Notes: generated by a model not told the origin, from the letters alone. Counted from the first letter of the stretch, positions 26,217 to 32,920 are shown. The stretch is DNA of 33,040 nt from Fidelibacterota bacterium (GCA_016845065.1 JAERTG010000026.1:1-33040), one strand, 5' to 3'. Numbers and translations: made by a program.

Positions 26217-26997
26217 TCTGCCAGCTCATGGGCAGGCCTTGATTCAGCGACTGATTCAGGAGTCTGAATTTGAGCTGGCCCGGATTGAGCTATACAGATT
26301 ATACGAGCAATCCGACTCGCTGACTCAATCCAAAACCCTGGCATCAATTGCCTATACCTACCAGCTTGAGGACAAGCATCTCAAGGCCAAAACCCTGTAT
26401 CGACGAGTCCTCCAGAAATCAGAGCTGCTTACGGATGGTTATGTAGATAGCCTGAAAACTAACCTCTGCTTTTCACTGATTGAAATGAGTGAGTTTGGAA
26501 GTGCATACGGCATCTTTAGCAAGATGGATAATCCAGACATTCTGCCTGTGAAACAGCGCTTTTTTATTTTGACTGCTGAGAGACCGAATGAAATGAGTGG
26601 GGATGTTTTTAATGCAGAAGAGTTGACGGCGCTTGAGGGTCTGGCAGATGATTTAAAAAGCCCCCGCAAGGCCGCCCTCCTCTCAGCCCTCATACCTGGT
26701 CTGGGTCAGTATTATGCCTCACACACAGTGGATGCAGCCCAGTCCTTATTGGTAGTGGGGGCAGGAATACTTTACTCAACTGTGGCTTATAAAGCATATG
26801 AGCAGGATGATCTGGGTCTAGGGCTCACCTCTTTGACCATTGGTACTACAGCCATGTTTCATTATGCCAATATCCTTTCAGGACAGAGGACAGCCATATA
26901 CAGGAATATGAAGTTAAAGCGGGATTATTTAGAGCAGGCTGAGCTTGATTTTCAACCGCTGGATTTAACTACCAGCATAACAACCTCCACACCCTAA
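26173..26997 (+). CDS. TPR-like membrane protein with DUF5683-type C-terminal region
   Basis: A 274-residue protein with a signal peptide (MISRIVSLLICIVISLPAHG). Residues about 22-150 are helical repeats of TPR style (ASIAYTYQLEDKHLKAKTLYRRVLQKS). The C-terminal part holds SPRKAALLSALIPGLGQYYASHTVDAAQSLLVVGAG and two more hydrophobic segments, the pattern of DUF5683/TM2-like membrane domains found beside YidD-type genes in FCB genomes. Its start lies 44 nt inside the YidD-like gene, in another frame; that overlap is kept because the signal peptide needs this ATG. The function is unknown; the triad of PEGA lipoprotein, YidD-like and this protein suggests an envelope role. Confidence 0.78.
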   Translation: MISRIVSLLICIVISLPAHGQALIQRLIQESEFELARIELYRLYEQSDSLTQSKTLASIAYTYQLEDKHLKAKTLYRRVLQKSELLTDGYVDSLKTNLCFSLIEMSEFGSAYGIFSKMDNPDILPVKQRFFILTAERPNEMSGDVFNAEELTALEGLADDLKSPRKAALLSALIPGLGQYYASHTVDAAQSLLVVGAGILYSTVAYKAYEQDDLGLGLTSLTIGTTAMFHYANILSGQRTAIYRNMKLKRDYLEQAELDFQPLDLTTSITTSTP

Positions 26998-27030
26998 CAT
27001 ACAAACAGGAAAAAATGTCAACCCCTGCAG

Positions 27031-27330
27031 ATCTTTGCGAGGAGTGAAACGATGCGGCAATCTCAACACCAGGTGTAGGGATCGTACTTTCCAGGCCTGA
27101 GCTCATCTTCCTGACGTGTCACACTGAGCCTGTCGAAGTGCCCTCGAGAATAAAATCCTCTGAACCAAACTAGCTCGTCATCCTGAGGCTCTCGAAGGAA
27201 AGAGCGTTGACCTGGGTGGAAGTGCTCTCGAAATGTCTATATCCCGAACCATTGCGAGTTATCATCAGCACCAGATTTAATTCGGGTGCTACCAAAACCG
27301 CCCTTTCAAAAACAGAGAAGCGGTATACCT
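27031..27330. repeat. Composite intergenic repeat block A
   Basis: The block contains, in order: a TCTTTGCGAGGAG...GCAATCTCAACACC unit (27031-27070), a GCTCATCTTCCTGA...TGTCACACTGAGCC unit (about 27100-27150), a TAGCTCGTCATCCTGAGGCTCTCGAAGG... unit with GAGCGTTGACCTG (about 27171-27235), an imperfect GCACC palindrome (27268-27289) and CCCTTTCAAAAAC (27301). The same units recur in the same order at 28471-28679 and 28896-29120. The whole 26998-27467 spacer (470 bp) shows no credible gene. Confidence 0.8.
27268..27289. repeat. GCACC-type palindromic repeat, copy 3 (imperfect)
   Basis: GCACC at 27268-27272 and GGGTGC at 27284-27289 flank AGATTTAATTC. One C of the left arm is missing compared with copy 1 at 19488. 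It is embedded in composite block A. Confidence 0.55.
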
Positions 27331-27467
27331 TAAGCTGAATTCATGATCAGTACGGGGGAGTTGTCTGGCATATGCTGACAGAACTTCAGGGGAGATGAAA
27401 GGAGCCTTTGATTGATCCTACAGATGCTATATACTAATACCTATAAAACGATTGGGAGAGCTCGACC

Positions 27468-27920
27468 ATGAATGAGTTTATAAACCAAGTAGACCACAAA
27501 ATAGCCAGCTTTATGGATCGGTGGGGCGTCCTGGCAGTCCGCATCTCCTTTGGAATCATCTTTATCTGGTTTGGTATCCTCAAACCCCTGGGAATCTCTG
27601 CAGCAGAGTCTCTGGTGATTGCCACAGTCCCCTGGCTGCCCTTTTTTGCGGCTAAAACCTGGGTGGCTATTATTGGCTGGTGGGAGGTTATCATTGGTGT
27701 CACCTTTCTTTTTAAAGGGACCACACGTATTGCCATTGGTCTGTTGGCTCTACAAATGGTAGGGACTTTCATGCCCCTTCTGCTTTTACCCGAAGTCACG
27801 TTTCAAATGGGGAAGATACCCTATGGACCGACGATGGAAGGCCAATACATCATCAAGAATTTGATGATCATTTCGGCTGCTCTGGTGGTTGGAGGTACAA
27901 TTCATAGGGAGAAGGGTTAG
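27468..27920 (+). CDS. DoxX-like membrane protein
   Basis: A 150-residue protein with about four membrane segments (near residues 20-42, 60-80, 86-108 and 125-143). The style, VRISFGIIFIWFGILKPLG, WVAIIGWWEVIIGVTFLF and a final YIIKNLMIISAALVVGG, is that of the DoxX/DUF417 group of four-helix membrane proteins. Family members are linked to quinone- or thiol-dependent redox functions, but the role here is unknown. GGGAGAG lies about 7 nt before ATG 27468. The gene and its partner (starting 4 nt after the stop) are flanked on both sides by related composite repeats. Confidence 0.75.
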   Translation: MNEFINQVDHKIASFMDRWGVLAVRISFGIIFIWFGILKPLGISAAESLVIATVPWLPFFAAKTWVAIIGWWEVIIGVTFLFKGTTRIAIGLLALQMVGTFMPLLLLPEVTFQMGKIPYGPTMEGQYIIKNLMIISAALVVGGTIHREKG

Positions 27921-27923
27921 CCC

Positions 27924-28448
27924 ATGAAATATTTACTGGTCATCGCGTTCGCTTGTCTGGGTGTCCAGGAGCTCATGGCACAGTTTGTCCCCAAGGCGAC
28001 TTTTCCTGCCAACCTGAAGTACCAGAGCACTACCAACCCCATCAGTTTTCAACCCTCCCAAGGAGCTACTATGAATATTCAACGCTTTGTTAGTGCTGTT
28101 CAGGAGACAGAGCCCAAGACGCCTCTCCTGGTTGAATTGGGTTATATCTCGGCTATGGAATTGACATTTGCTGGCATGAGCTATCTGGCCAGTCGCGACC
28201 ATTGGGCTGGACCTGTAGCGGCTGGTGGATTTGATCTCTTTATGGGTTATGCAGGAATTCAAAACGCCCTCCACCAGGATGCCATGCTCAACCAGGTGGG
28301 ATATGTTGCTCTCTCAGCTGGATTTCTGGCCAAGGCATTATACAATTTCAAGTTTGGGAAGGATCACTCCGCCAAAGATCGCTTCAAGGTCAATTTTATC
28401 GGCTATAATGTTCTGGTCTTCTCCGGCTATTATCTGGACTCGCTTTAG
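27924..28448 (+). CDS. Small exported protein of unknown function
   Basis: A 174-residue protein with an N-terminal signal peptide (MKYLLVIAFACLGVQELMAQ). The mature part has a soluble stretch (FVPKATFPANLKYQSTTNP) followed by moderately hydrophobic segments (LLVELGYISAMELTFAGMSYL, AGGFDLFMGYAGIQNAL, VGYVALSAGFLAKALYNF, NFIGYNVLVFSGYYL), compatible with several membrane helices. I do not recognise the family. It starts 4 nt after the DoxX-like gene stop, so the pair should be co-expressed. Confidence 0.75.
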   Translation: MKYLLVIAFACLGVQELMAQFVPKATFPANLKYQSTTNPISFQPSQGATMNIQRFVSAVQETEPKTPLLVELGYISAMELTFAGMSYLASRDHWAGPVAAGGFDLFMGYAGIQNALHQDAMLNQVGYVALSAGFLAKALYNFKFGKDHSAKDRFKVNFIGYNVLVFSGYYLDSL

Positions 28449-28470
28449 TACCACTTATCCCTGCCTACTC

Positions 28471-28679
28471 GTCTTTGCGGGGAGTAAAACGACGCTGCAA
28501 TCTCAACACCACGAATAGGCTTCGTACATACTAGACCTGAGCTCATCTTCCTGAGCTGTCACACTGAGCTTGTCGAAGTGCGCTCGAGAGTTAAATCTCT
28601 TCTTAACCATACTAGCTCATCTTCCTGAGGCTCTCGAAGGAAAGAGCGTTGACCTGAGTAAAATACTCTCGAATGAGAC
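28471..28679. repeat. Composite intergenic repeat block B
   Basis: Units match block A in order: GTCTTTGCGGGGAG...GCAATCTCAACACC (28471-28510), GACCTGAGCTCATCTTCCTGAG with CTGTCACACTGAGCTTGTCG (about 28535-28590) and CTAGCTCATCTTCCTGAGGC with CTCTCGAAGGAAAGAGCGTT (28612-28678). It starts 23 nt after the stop at 28448. Confidence 0.8.
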
Positions 28680-28711
28680 AGTTTGGTTCATCACAAAAAA
28701 CTCGTTCTCTA

Positions 28712-28735
28712 GTTCTTTTGTTTCGGCAAAAGAAC
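28712..28735. repeat. GTTCTTTTG hairpin, copy 1
   Basis: Perfect 9-bp arms, GTTCTTTTG (28712-28720) and CAAAAGAAC (28727-28735), with a TTTCGG loop. The same arms occur inside cassette 2 at 30892-30915 with a different loop. Confidence 0.8.
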
Positions 28736-28789
28736 CAAAACCATTTTTCCTGGAGAATGGAATCGTGATCGTCATCTGTTTGCTGCGCC

Positions 28790-28838
28790 ATGGATCTGAA
28801 ACTCCACCGACAGAAAGTCGGTGGAGTTTCAGATCCAT
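28790..28838. repeat. Perfect 22-bp-stem hairpin
   Basis: The 22 bases at 28790-28811 (beginning ATGGATCTGAAACTCC) are exactly complementary to 28817-28838, with a 5-nt AGAAA loop. The length and perfection suggest a selected or recently inserted palindrome. It lies between blocks B and C and far from any stop codon, so a simple terminator role is unlikely. Confidence 0.85.
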
Positions 28839-28895
28839 TATCTGCTACGCTGCACAGGACGCTCAATCGATCCCCTCCTAATGGCGTTTTAACAG

Positions 28896-29120
28896 CACCG
28901 TACATACTGGACACTAAGCTGTCACCCTGAGTATGTCAAAGTGCTCTCGAAGTATTAAAATTCCTCTCAACCAAATTAGCTCGTATTCCTGAGGCTCTCG
29001 AAGGAAAGAGCGTTGACCTGAGTAAAATACTCTCGAATGACACCGATCATATCACGCACCACCTGACTTCAGTCAGGTGTATGCTCCTCAACCACAGAAC
29101 CCCCAAAAAGACCCTTTCAA
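28896..29120. repeat. Composite intergenic repeat block C
   Basis: It carries the units CCGTACATACTGGACACTAA with GCTGTCACCCTGAG (28898-28930), CCTGAGGCTCTCGAAGGAAA with GAGCGTTGACCTGAGTAAAA (28988-29028), a GCACC palindrome (29060-29079) and CCCTTTCAAAACCG (29111). The first unit of blocks A and B is absent. The last part aligns with the end of block A (CCCTTTCAAAAAC at 27301). Confidence 0.75.
29060..29079. repeat. GCACC-type palindromic repeat, copy 4
   Basis: CACCTGAC (29060-29067) pairs perfectly with GTCAGGTG (29072-29079) around TTCA. It is the fourth copy of the family seen at 19488, 23493 and 27268. Confidence 0.7.
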
Positions 29121-29265
29121 AACCGAACAATAAGCCGATATTTACCTGAATACATGACAATTTATGGGGTGTTTCCTGAGCAAATTCAATGTTTTGCACA
29201 ACGAACAACACATTTTACTCATCCTACAGGGCTTGGGGGCTGGTGGGTGTCATGGGTGTGAGAAG

Positions 29266-29299
29266 GATTTATGCGGTTCTGCATAAACATATGTTAGAC
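29266..29299 (+). other. Left boundary of cassette array: attI-like or orphan recombination core
   Basis: GTTAGAC (29293-29299) fits the integron R' core GTTRRRY and sits 24 nt before the first cassette gene. Just before it, TTTATGC and GCATAAA (29269-29288) form a small inverted repeat. Unlike the four sites to the right, no matching left half (CTAAC with L'' box) is visible upstream, so this is not a complete attC. It could be an attI site or the remains of a lost cassette. Confidence 0.5.
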
Positions 29300-29322
29300 C
29301 AAAAGCAGAAATCTAGGTAGTC

Positions 29323-30525
29323 ATGACGAACTGTAAGCACACAAATCTAATATCTAATTATCCTGGAATATGGAAATGGGGATTAAGCTGGGAATGTGAG
29401 GAATGTCATCAACATTTCCTGTGTAGTTGTTTTACAAAATCTGTTGATGTTCTAATTAAAAAGTCTAAAGAAACTTTCTTTGATAATAAATATTCCGAAG
29501 ATAAAGATCTCAGCGAGCACTACCAGAAACAAGCTCTGTCAGACTTCGCAACAAACTTTAGCCCAAACTATATTCTGGCGTTGAGTAAAATCAAAATATT
29601 TGAATTCTATTATCATGGTGATCAAGCGATGGAAAGAATGATCGAGGATAATGGTGAAATAGCAGTCAAGTGGTTCAAATCGTTTCTTCTAAAACCAAAC
29701 ATCGAATATTTGCCTAACGTGTGTCATGTTTGCACGAATAAATCTTCAGACCATTATTATTGTGGTTCTCCTTATGGAAGTATCATAAAACAACGGTATG
29801 GTGCATACATCCAAAAGCAAATGTATCAATGGGGCTTCTTTTGGAATAAGAATGATGCAAGGTTAATACCTCCTGATATTCTAAATGAATACTTCCATGA
29901 AATTGAGTTAAATCCAAAAGTTGGTTCTCTTCACTACATTGAAGAAGAATATGATAAAGTTGAAAAAGACTATAAAACCTTTATGACTTTGATTGAATCC
30001 TTGCCCCAGGATAATTCTGGGATTCTCCTTAAAATAGCTCAACATATAAAAGATTACATTTGGACTATTAGCAAAGAGGAAACTCAAATTCTAAAACAAA
30101 AATCGGACAGAGATAAAGCTATTAAAGCTCTCGAACGTAAATTGGAAAATGAAATTAGAGATAAACTTGGGTACTACAAAATTGGTAAAAAATTCCTCAA
30201 TGAGACTAATCTGTTTAAGCTTGTTGAAAAATTGTATCCTGAATGTACAATAATACATCACTATCGACCATCTTGGCTCTATGGGCAAGAACTAGATATT
30301 TACATTAAAGAGCTAAATATTGGAATCGAATATCAGGGTGAACAACATTACAAATCTATAGACTTCTTTGGTGGTGATACTGGTTTAAAGGCAACTCAGG
30401 AGAGAGACAAAAGAAAGGTGAGGATTTGTGAAGAAGAGCAAGTACCTCTGATTTTCTTTCATTTTGATGAAACGATAACCGAAAAACTAGTTGCAGAGAG
30501 AATTGATCAGATTGTTGCACTATGA
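29323..30525 (+). CDS. Cassette-encoded PD-(D/E)XK nuclease-like protein with Cys-rich N-terminus
   Basis: A 400-residue, A+T-rich gene filling the first cassette. The N-terminus holds Cys/His pairs suggestive of zinc binding (CKHTN at 4, WECEECHQHFLCSC at about 24-37), and a second group lies at about 136-148 (CHVCTNKSSDHYYC). The middle is charged and helical (coiled coil near 250-280). The C-terminus shows a Vsr/DUF559-like nuclease core: ELD325IYIKELNIGIE336YQ338GEQHY, then QERDKRKVRICEEEQVPLIFFHF. The D...ExQ arrangement with the following QGxxHY and basic helix is that of PD-(D/E)XK enzymes, with Q in place of the usual K. It may cut DNA as a defence or repair factor; the target is unknown. 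The ATG at 29323 has no clear ribosome binding site. Confidence 0.82.
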   Translation: MTNCKHTNLISNYPGIWKWGLSWECEECHQHFLCSCFTKSVDVLIKKSKETFFDNKYSEDKDLSEHYQKQALSDFATNFSPNYILALSKIKIFEFYYHGDQAMERMIEDNGEIAVKWFKSFLLKPNIEYLPNVCHVCTNKSSDHYYCGSPYGSIIKQRYGAYIQKQMYQWGFFWNKNDARLIPPDILNEYFHEIELNPKVGSLHYIEEEYDKVEKDYKTFMTLIESLPQDNSGILLKIAQHIKDYIWTISKEETQILKQKSDRDKAIKALERKLENEIRDKLGYYKIGKKFLNETNLFKLVEKLYPECTIIHHYRPSWLYGQELDIYIKELNIGIEYQGEQHYKSIDFFGGDTGLKATQERDKRKVRICEEEQVPLIFFHFDETITEKLVAERIDQIVAL

Positions 30526-30536
30526 CCCAAGCTTTG

Positions 30537-30664
30537 GTCTAACAAAAGCTTAGAGCTGACTCACAGTAACTTACGGGAATTTTGAATGATAATTGGATGG
30601 ACACCAGGTTACCGAACTGTATTGACTGTTTCTTGTGAAGCAGCTCAAGCCTAAAGCGTTAGTT
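30537..30664 (+). other. attC site A (end of cassette 1)
   Basis: R'' GTCTAAC (30537-30543) and R' GTTAGTT (30658-30664) flank arms L'' GCTTAGAGCTG (30548-30558) and L' CAGCTCAAGC (30641-30650). The arms pair perfectly apart from one extra A in L'', the extrahelical base expected of attC. Site length is 128 bp, similar to Vibrio-type repeats. It starts 11 nt after the nuclease stop. R' deviates from GTTRRRY at one base. Confidence 0.88.
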
Positions 30665-30772
30665 GGACTTAATTTTTGAGAAGTAGTAGTAGATAGAGTA
30701 AGCTTTTTCACAGTTTTTTTAGCCTGGCAGCAAAAAACAGCCTGAGGCGAGTATTTTTGGTTTGGGTCCTCA

Positions 30773-30862
30773 GGAGAGATTTAAATGAGGTGCAGATGAC
30801 GGAGCGTTTAAGAGTAAAGGTTTACTCCAGCGCAGTCATCGTGCAGATCAATAAATCTCTCC
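30773..30862. ncRNA. Nested inverted repeat, possible structured RNA in cassette 2
   Basis: Three sets of arms are nested: GGAGAGATTTA (30773-30783) with TAAATCTCTCC (30852-30862), TGCAGATGAC (30791-30800) with GTCATCGTGCA (30835-30845), and GGAG with CTCC inside. A 90-nt folded hairpin with internal loops results. Order and nesting are too regular for chance in a short cassette. Whether it is transcribed, and on which strand, is unknown. Confidence 0.45.
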
Positions 30863-30891
30863 GTAGACCGGCTTCTAAAAAGGGCGTTTTG

Positions 30892-30915
30892 GTTCTTTTG
30901 TGCCGTCAAAAGAAC
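30892..30915. repeat. GTTCTTTTG hairpin, copy 2 (in cassette 2)
   Basis: GTTCTTTTG (30892-30900) and CAAAAGAAC (30907-30915) with loop TGCCGT. The arms are identical to the hairpin at 28712-28735 outside the array. Confidence 0.8.
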
Positions 30916-31050
30916 AGGGTAGTAAGCGTTCCCAGGTCATCTCCTAAAACTAGGCTCAAGGTCTTAAGCCAGTAGAGCTGACCAGGTAAGGCAAAATCAG
31001 CACTTTTGCAATGTGCTAGCTCACAAATTTACGGCTTTGACAAAATTGCC

Positions 31051-31175
31051 AACTAACAAAGGCTTGGTACCGACTCACAGCAAGTCTGTAGAAAGACTAG
31101 AATGACTTTTTCAGATAGAATTAACCTACTAACCGATACTGTCTCAGAAGCAGTACAAGCCTAAGCACGTTAGAC
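31051..31175 (+). other. attC site B (end of cassette 2)
   Basis: R'' CTAAC (31053-31057) and R' GTTAGAC (31169-31175) flank L'' GGCTTGGTAC (31061-31070) and L' GTACAAGCC (31153-31161), complementary except for one extra G in L''. CGACTCACAG after L'' and AGAAGCAG before L' match attC A and D. Confidence 0.88.
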
Positions 31176-31196
31176 GTACCACAGGGGGTTGTAGTT

Positions 31197-32165
31197 ATGA
31201 AGACATACTCGATCATAAGCTTAACACTTTTTGTGTTCGTTTCTAGCTGTTCCTTGGATGATGATCCCATTAGTGATGACTACTCGATATATCTGCTCGA
31301 AAACTCAAGTACAACATTTCAGGAGGCTGAAGAAATTGGACTGAATGAGGTAGAATTGGGAGATGAACCATGGTTAGATATCGAGGATATCTACTTATAT
31401 GATTTTTCATCCCACTACATTTCTCTGAAGATCGACAAAGAACCCCTTTTTGAAGGAATGCTTGATGAAGGAAACATGTTCAATTTTCTTGTTAAACCGT
31501 TTGTCATAGTTGCAGATAATCAAAGAATAGCATTTGGGTCATTTATTAGTTCATATAGCTCAACACTGACTGGCGGACCTCATATTTATGACTTTGAGAA
31601 CTGGTTTCTCCCAACGGATATTCTTCGCATTCATCGTGATTTTGCATCAGACATCGATGTGCGAAATGATGGGAGAATCGAGGACGCTCTGATTGCTGGC
31701 AATGTATACCATGCTGGAATTGAAGTCGAACTGATTGATGTTGAAATAATGGACAATTCTGATACAGCGACGGTTAGATATTCATTTGACATCAAGAACA
31801 ATGACGTTGATGACTTACTTGTTGCTGATCCAGATCTGATGGGTTCAGAGTTATTCCATTATTACACAAATGGTGTTCATTTCAGAGGAAATGATCAAAG
31901 CTATTATTATTCACAGTATAAAGAAGTATCACCACCTGATCCCTACGATTGTTGGCAATCAGAGTGGTTTGTGAAAATTGAAAGTGGAGACAAAATCAGC
32001 CGAACTGTTGTTCTAAAAGGGTATCCTAAATTCACGAATGATACTTATCGATGTTATTTGTATTTTTCTGGCCCCACAAGGATAAACCTTGCTGAACGTG
32101 TGGTTCAAGAAGGTCGCTATTGGTTGGGTGAGGTCGAGTCAAACAGTGTAACACTAAATTACTGA
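31197..32165 (+). CDS. Cassette-encoded lipoprotein of unknown function
   Basis: A 322-residue protein with a lipoprotein signal MKTYSIISLTLFVFVSSC (lipid Cys18), followed by an acidic linker (SLDDDPISDDYS). The mature region is beta-rich, with WLDIEDIYLYDFSSHYISLKID, FVIVADNQRIAFGSF and SDTATVRYSFDIKNNDVDDLLVADPDLMG; the last suggests an immunoglobulin-like or similar sandwich. I recognise no family. CAGGGGG lies about 9 nt before ATG 31197. The gene fills cassette 3: it starts 22 nt after the attC B core and its stop lies within 3 nt of the R'' box of attC C. The two Cys in DCWQSEWF and TYRCYLYF may form a disulfide. Outer membrane or periplasmic anchoring is expected. Confidence 0.82.
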   Translation: MKTYSIISLTLFVFVSSCSLDDDPISDDYSIYLLENSSTTFQEAEEIGLNEVELGDEPWLDIEDIYLYDFSSHYISLKIDKEPLFEGMLDEGNMFNFLVKPFVIVADNQRIAFGSFISSYSSTLTGGPHIYDFENWFLPTDILRIHRDFASDIDVRNDGRIEDALIAGNVYHAGIEVELIDVEIMDNSDTATVRYSFDIKNNDVDDLLVADPDLMGSELFHYYTNGVHFRGNDQSYYYSQYKEVSPPDPYDCWQSEWFVKIESGDKISRTVVLKGYPKFTNDTYRCYLYFSGPTRINLAERVVQEGRYWLGEVESNSVTLNY

Positions 32166-32167
32166 AC

Positions 32168-32292
32168 GTCTAACAAAGGCTTGGTGCAGACAGAACGAAG
32201 AGGCTAAGCAGAACCAGAATGACGAAGAATAACGCAATATCGGGGCACAGCGACAAGACATTGTCTGCTGCACAAGCCTAGGCACGTTAGGC
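32168..32292 (+). other. attC site C (end of cassette 3)
   Basis: R'' GTCTAAC (32168-32174) and R' GTTAGGC (32286-32292) both fit the consensus. L'' GGCTTGGTGCA (32178-32188) pairs with L' TGCACAAGCC (32269-32278) apart from one extra G. The central region differs from the other three sites, showing an independent origin of this cassette. Confidence 0.88.
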
Positions 32293-32354
32293 TCACGGAG
32301 AAATATGTTGCTTTTTGAGGAGGTATGACATATAATCATACTGGAGGTGAAAAC

Positions 32355-32597
32355 ATGAGCGCATCAAAAATTGCAATAACAATCGATTCCACTTTAGTAG
32401 AAGAGCTAGATAGGTTAGTTGTTGAGAACAAATTTCCAAGTCGGAGCAGAGCTATTCAAACGGCCGTAGCTGAGAAATTGAAGAAAATTCACGCAACTCG
32501 CTTAGCAGTTGAATGTTCTAAACTTGACCCCGAGTTTGAGCAATCATTAGCCGATGAAGGTTTAAATGAGGAGTTGGAATCTTGGCCAGAATATTAA
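32355..32597 (+). CDS. Ribbon-helix-helix antitoxin
   Basis: An 80-residue protein; ATG 32355 is chosen over 32325 because CTGGAGGTG lies 8 nt before it. The N-terminal part is a ribbon-helix-helix DNA-binding domain: KIAITIDSTLVEELDRLVVENKFPSRSRAIQTAVAEKL. The C-terminal acidic tail (LADEGLNEELESWPEY) is the usual toxin-binding part. It overlaps the MazF-type toxin gene by 16 nt, the normal gene order of such pairs. RHH antitoxins bind the toxin and repress their own promoter. A second strong ribosome binding-like string, GAGGAGGT at 32316, abuts ATG 32325, which is too close to be used well. Confidence 0.9.
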   Translation: MSASKIAITIDSTLVEELDRLVVENKFPSRSRAIQTAVAEKLKKIHATRLAVECSKLDPEFEQSLADEGLNEELESWPEY

Positions 32598-32920
32598 GGG
32601 GCGAAGTTAGGTGGGCAAATCTTCAACCCACAATTGGGCATGAGCAAGCTGGAAGAAGACCCGTACTGATTCTAAGCGACAATGTGTTTAATCAAAGGTC
32701 GGGTACGGTAATTGGGGTTGCATTGACAAGTCAATCACCATCTGCGGGTTTTCCTCTCACGTTAGAATTAGGTTCTGAAAAACTCCCCAAAAAATCATGG
32801 GTTAAAATCAGTCAGATTAGAACACTTTCGACCAAGCGAATCGGAAAGAAACTTGGCACTGTGAAACCTGAAGAAATAGCTGAAGTTTTAGAGGGATTGA
32901 ACGAAATACTCGGAGCCTAA
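32582..32920 (+). CDS. MazF/PemK-family endoribonuclease toxin
   Basis: A 112-residue toxin of normal MazF length, starting with TTG at 32582 inside the antitoxin gene. Family features are ILRGEVRWANLQPTIGHEQAGRRPVLILSDNVFN at the start, then TVIGVALTSQSP, FPLTLELGSEKLPKKSWVKISQIRTLSTKRI and a C-terminal helix. The R of GRRPV and the S/T of the second strand are the usual catalytic positions. MazF cleaves mRNA at short sequence motifs and stalls growth unless held by the antitoxin. In cassette arrays such pairs help to stabilise the array against loss. Together with the RHH gene it makes up cassette 4. Confidence 0.93.
   Translation: MARILRGEVRWANLQPTIGHEQAGRRPVLILSDNVFNQRSGTVIGVALTSQSPSAGFPLTLELGSEKLPKKSWVKISQIRTLSTKRIGKKLGTVKPEEIAEVLEGLNEILGA

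Larger units (their letters stand above)
28449..29322. other. Long gene-free region of stacked repeats
   Basis: 874 bp without a credible gene. It holds composite blocks B and C, two strong hairpins (28712-28735 and 28790-28838), a GCACC palindrome (29060-29079), and the left boundary of the cassette array (GTTAGAC, 29293-29299). Small open frames here run through repeats on both strands and encode mirrored peptides because of the palindromes, so they are rejected as genes. Confidence 0.7.
30665..31050. other. Body of cassette 2: gene-poor, structured
   Basis: 386 bp between attC A and attC B. An open frame of 72 codons (30757-30975, plus strand) begins without a ribosome binding site and runs through two hairpins, so I do not accept it as a gene. 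Instead the cassette holds a nested inverted repeat (30773-30862) and the GTTCTTTTG hairpin (30892-30915). CAGCCTGAGG and ACTAGGCTCAAGG near its ends are weakly similar to other repeats here. It is best described as a non-coding cassette, possibly with a structured RNA or a promoter. Confidence 0.5.

Noticed and set aside
28570..28914. Overlapping open frames on both strands with mirrored peptides (SETPPT...RWSFRS)
   Set aside because: They arise from the perfect palindrome at 28790-28838 and surrounding repeats; no ribosome binding sites or family similarity.
29190..29225. Possible cassette promoter (TTGCAC then ACTCAT at 17 nt)
   Set aside because: The -10 box is poor and promoter consensus in this lineage is unknown.
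29223..29299. Possible degenerate attC using CAGGGCTTGGGGG as left arm
   Set aside because: No complementary CCAAGCC-type right arm precedes the GTTAGAC core.
30757..30975. 72-codon open frame in cassette 2
   Set aside because: It starts with no ribosome binding site and runs through two inverted repeats; composition is better explained by a structured non-coding cassette.
32325..32357. Upstream ATG 32325 as antitoxin start
   Set aside because: Its ribosome binding string nearly touches the ATG, while ATG 32355 has well-spaced GGAGGTG and gives a typical RHH N-terminus.
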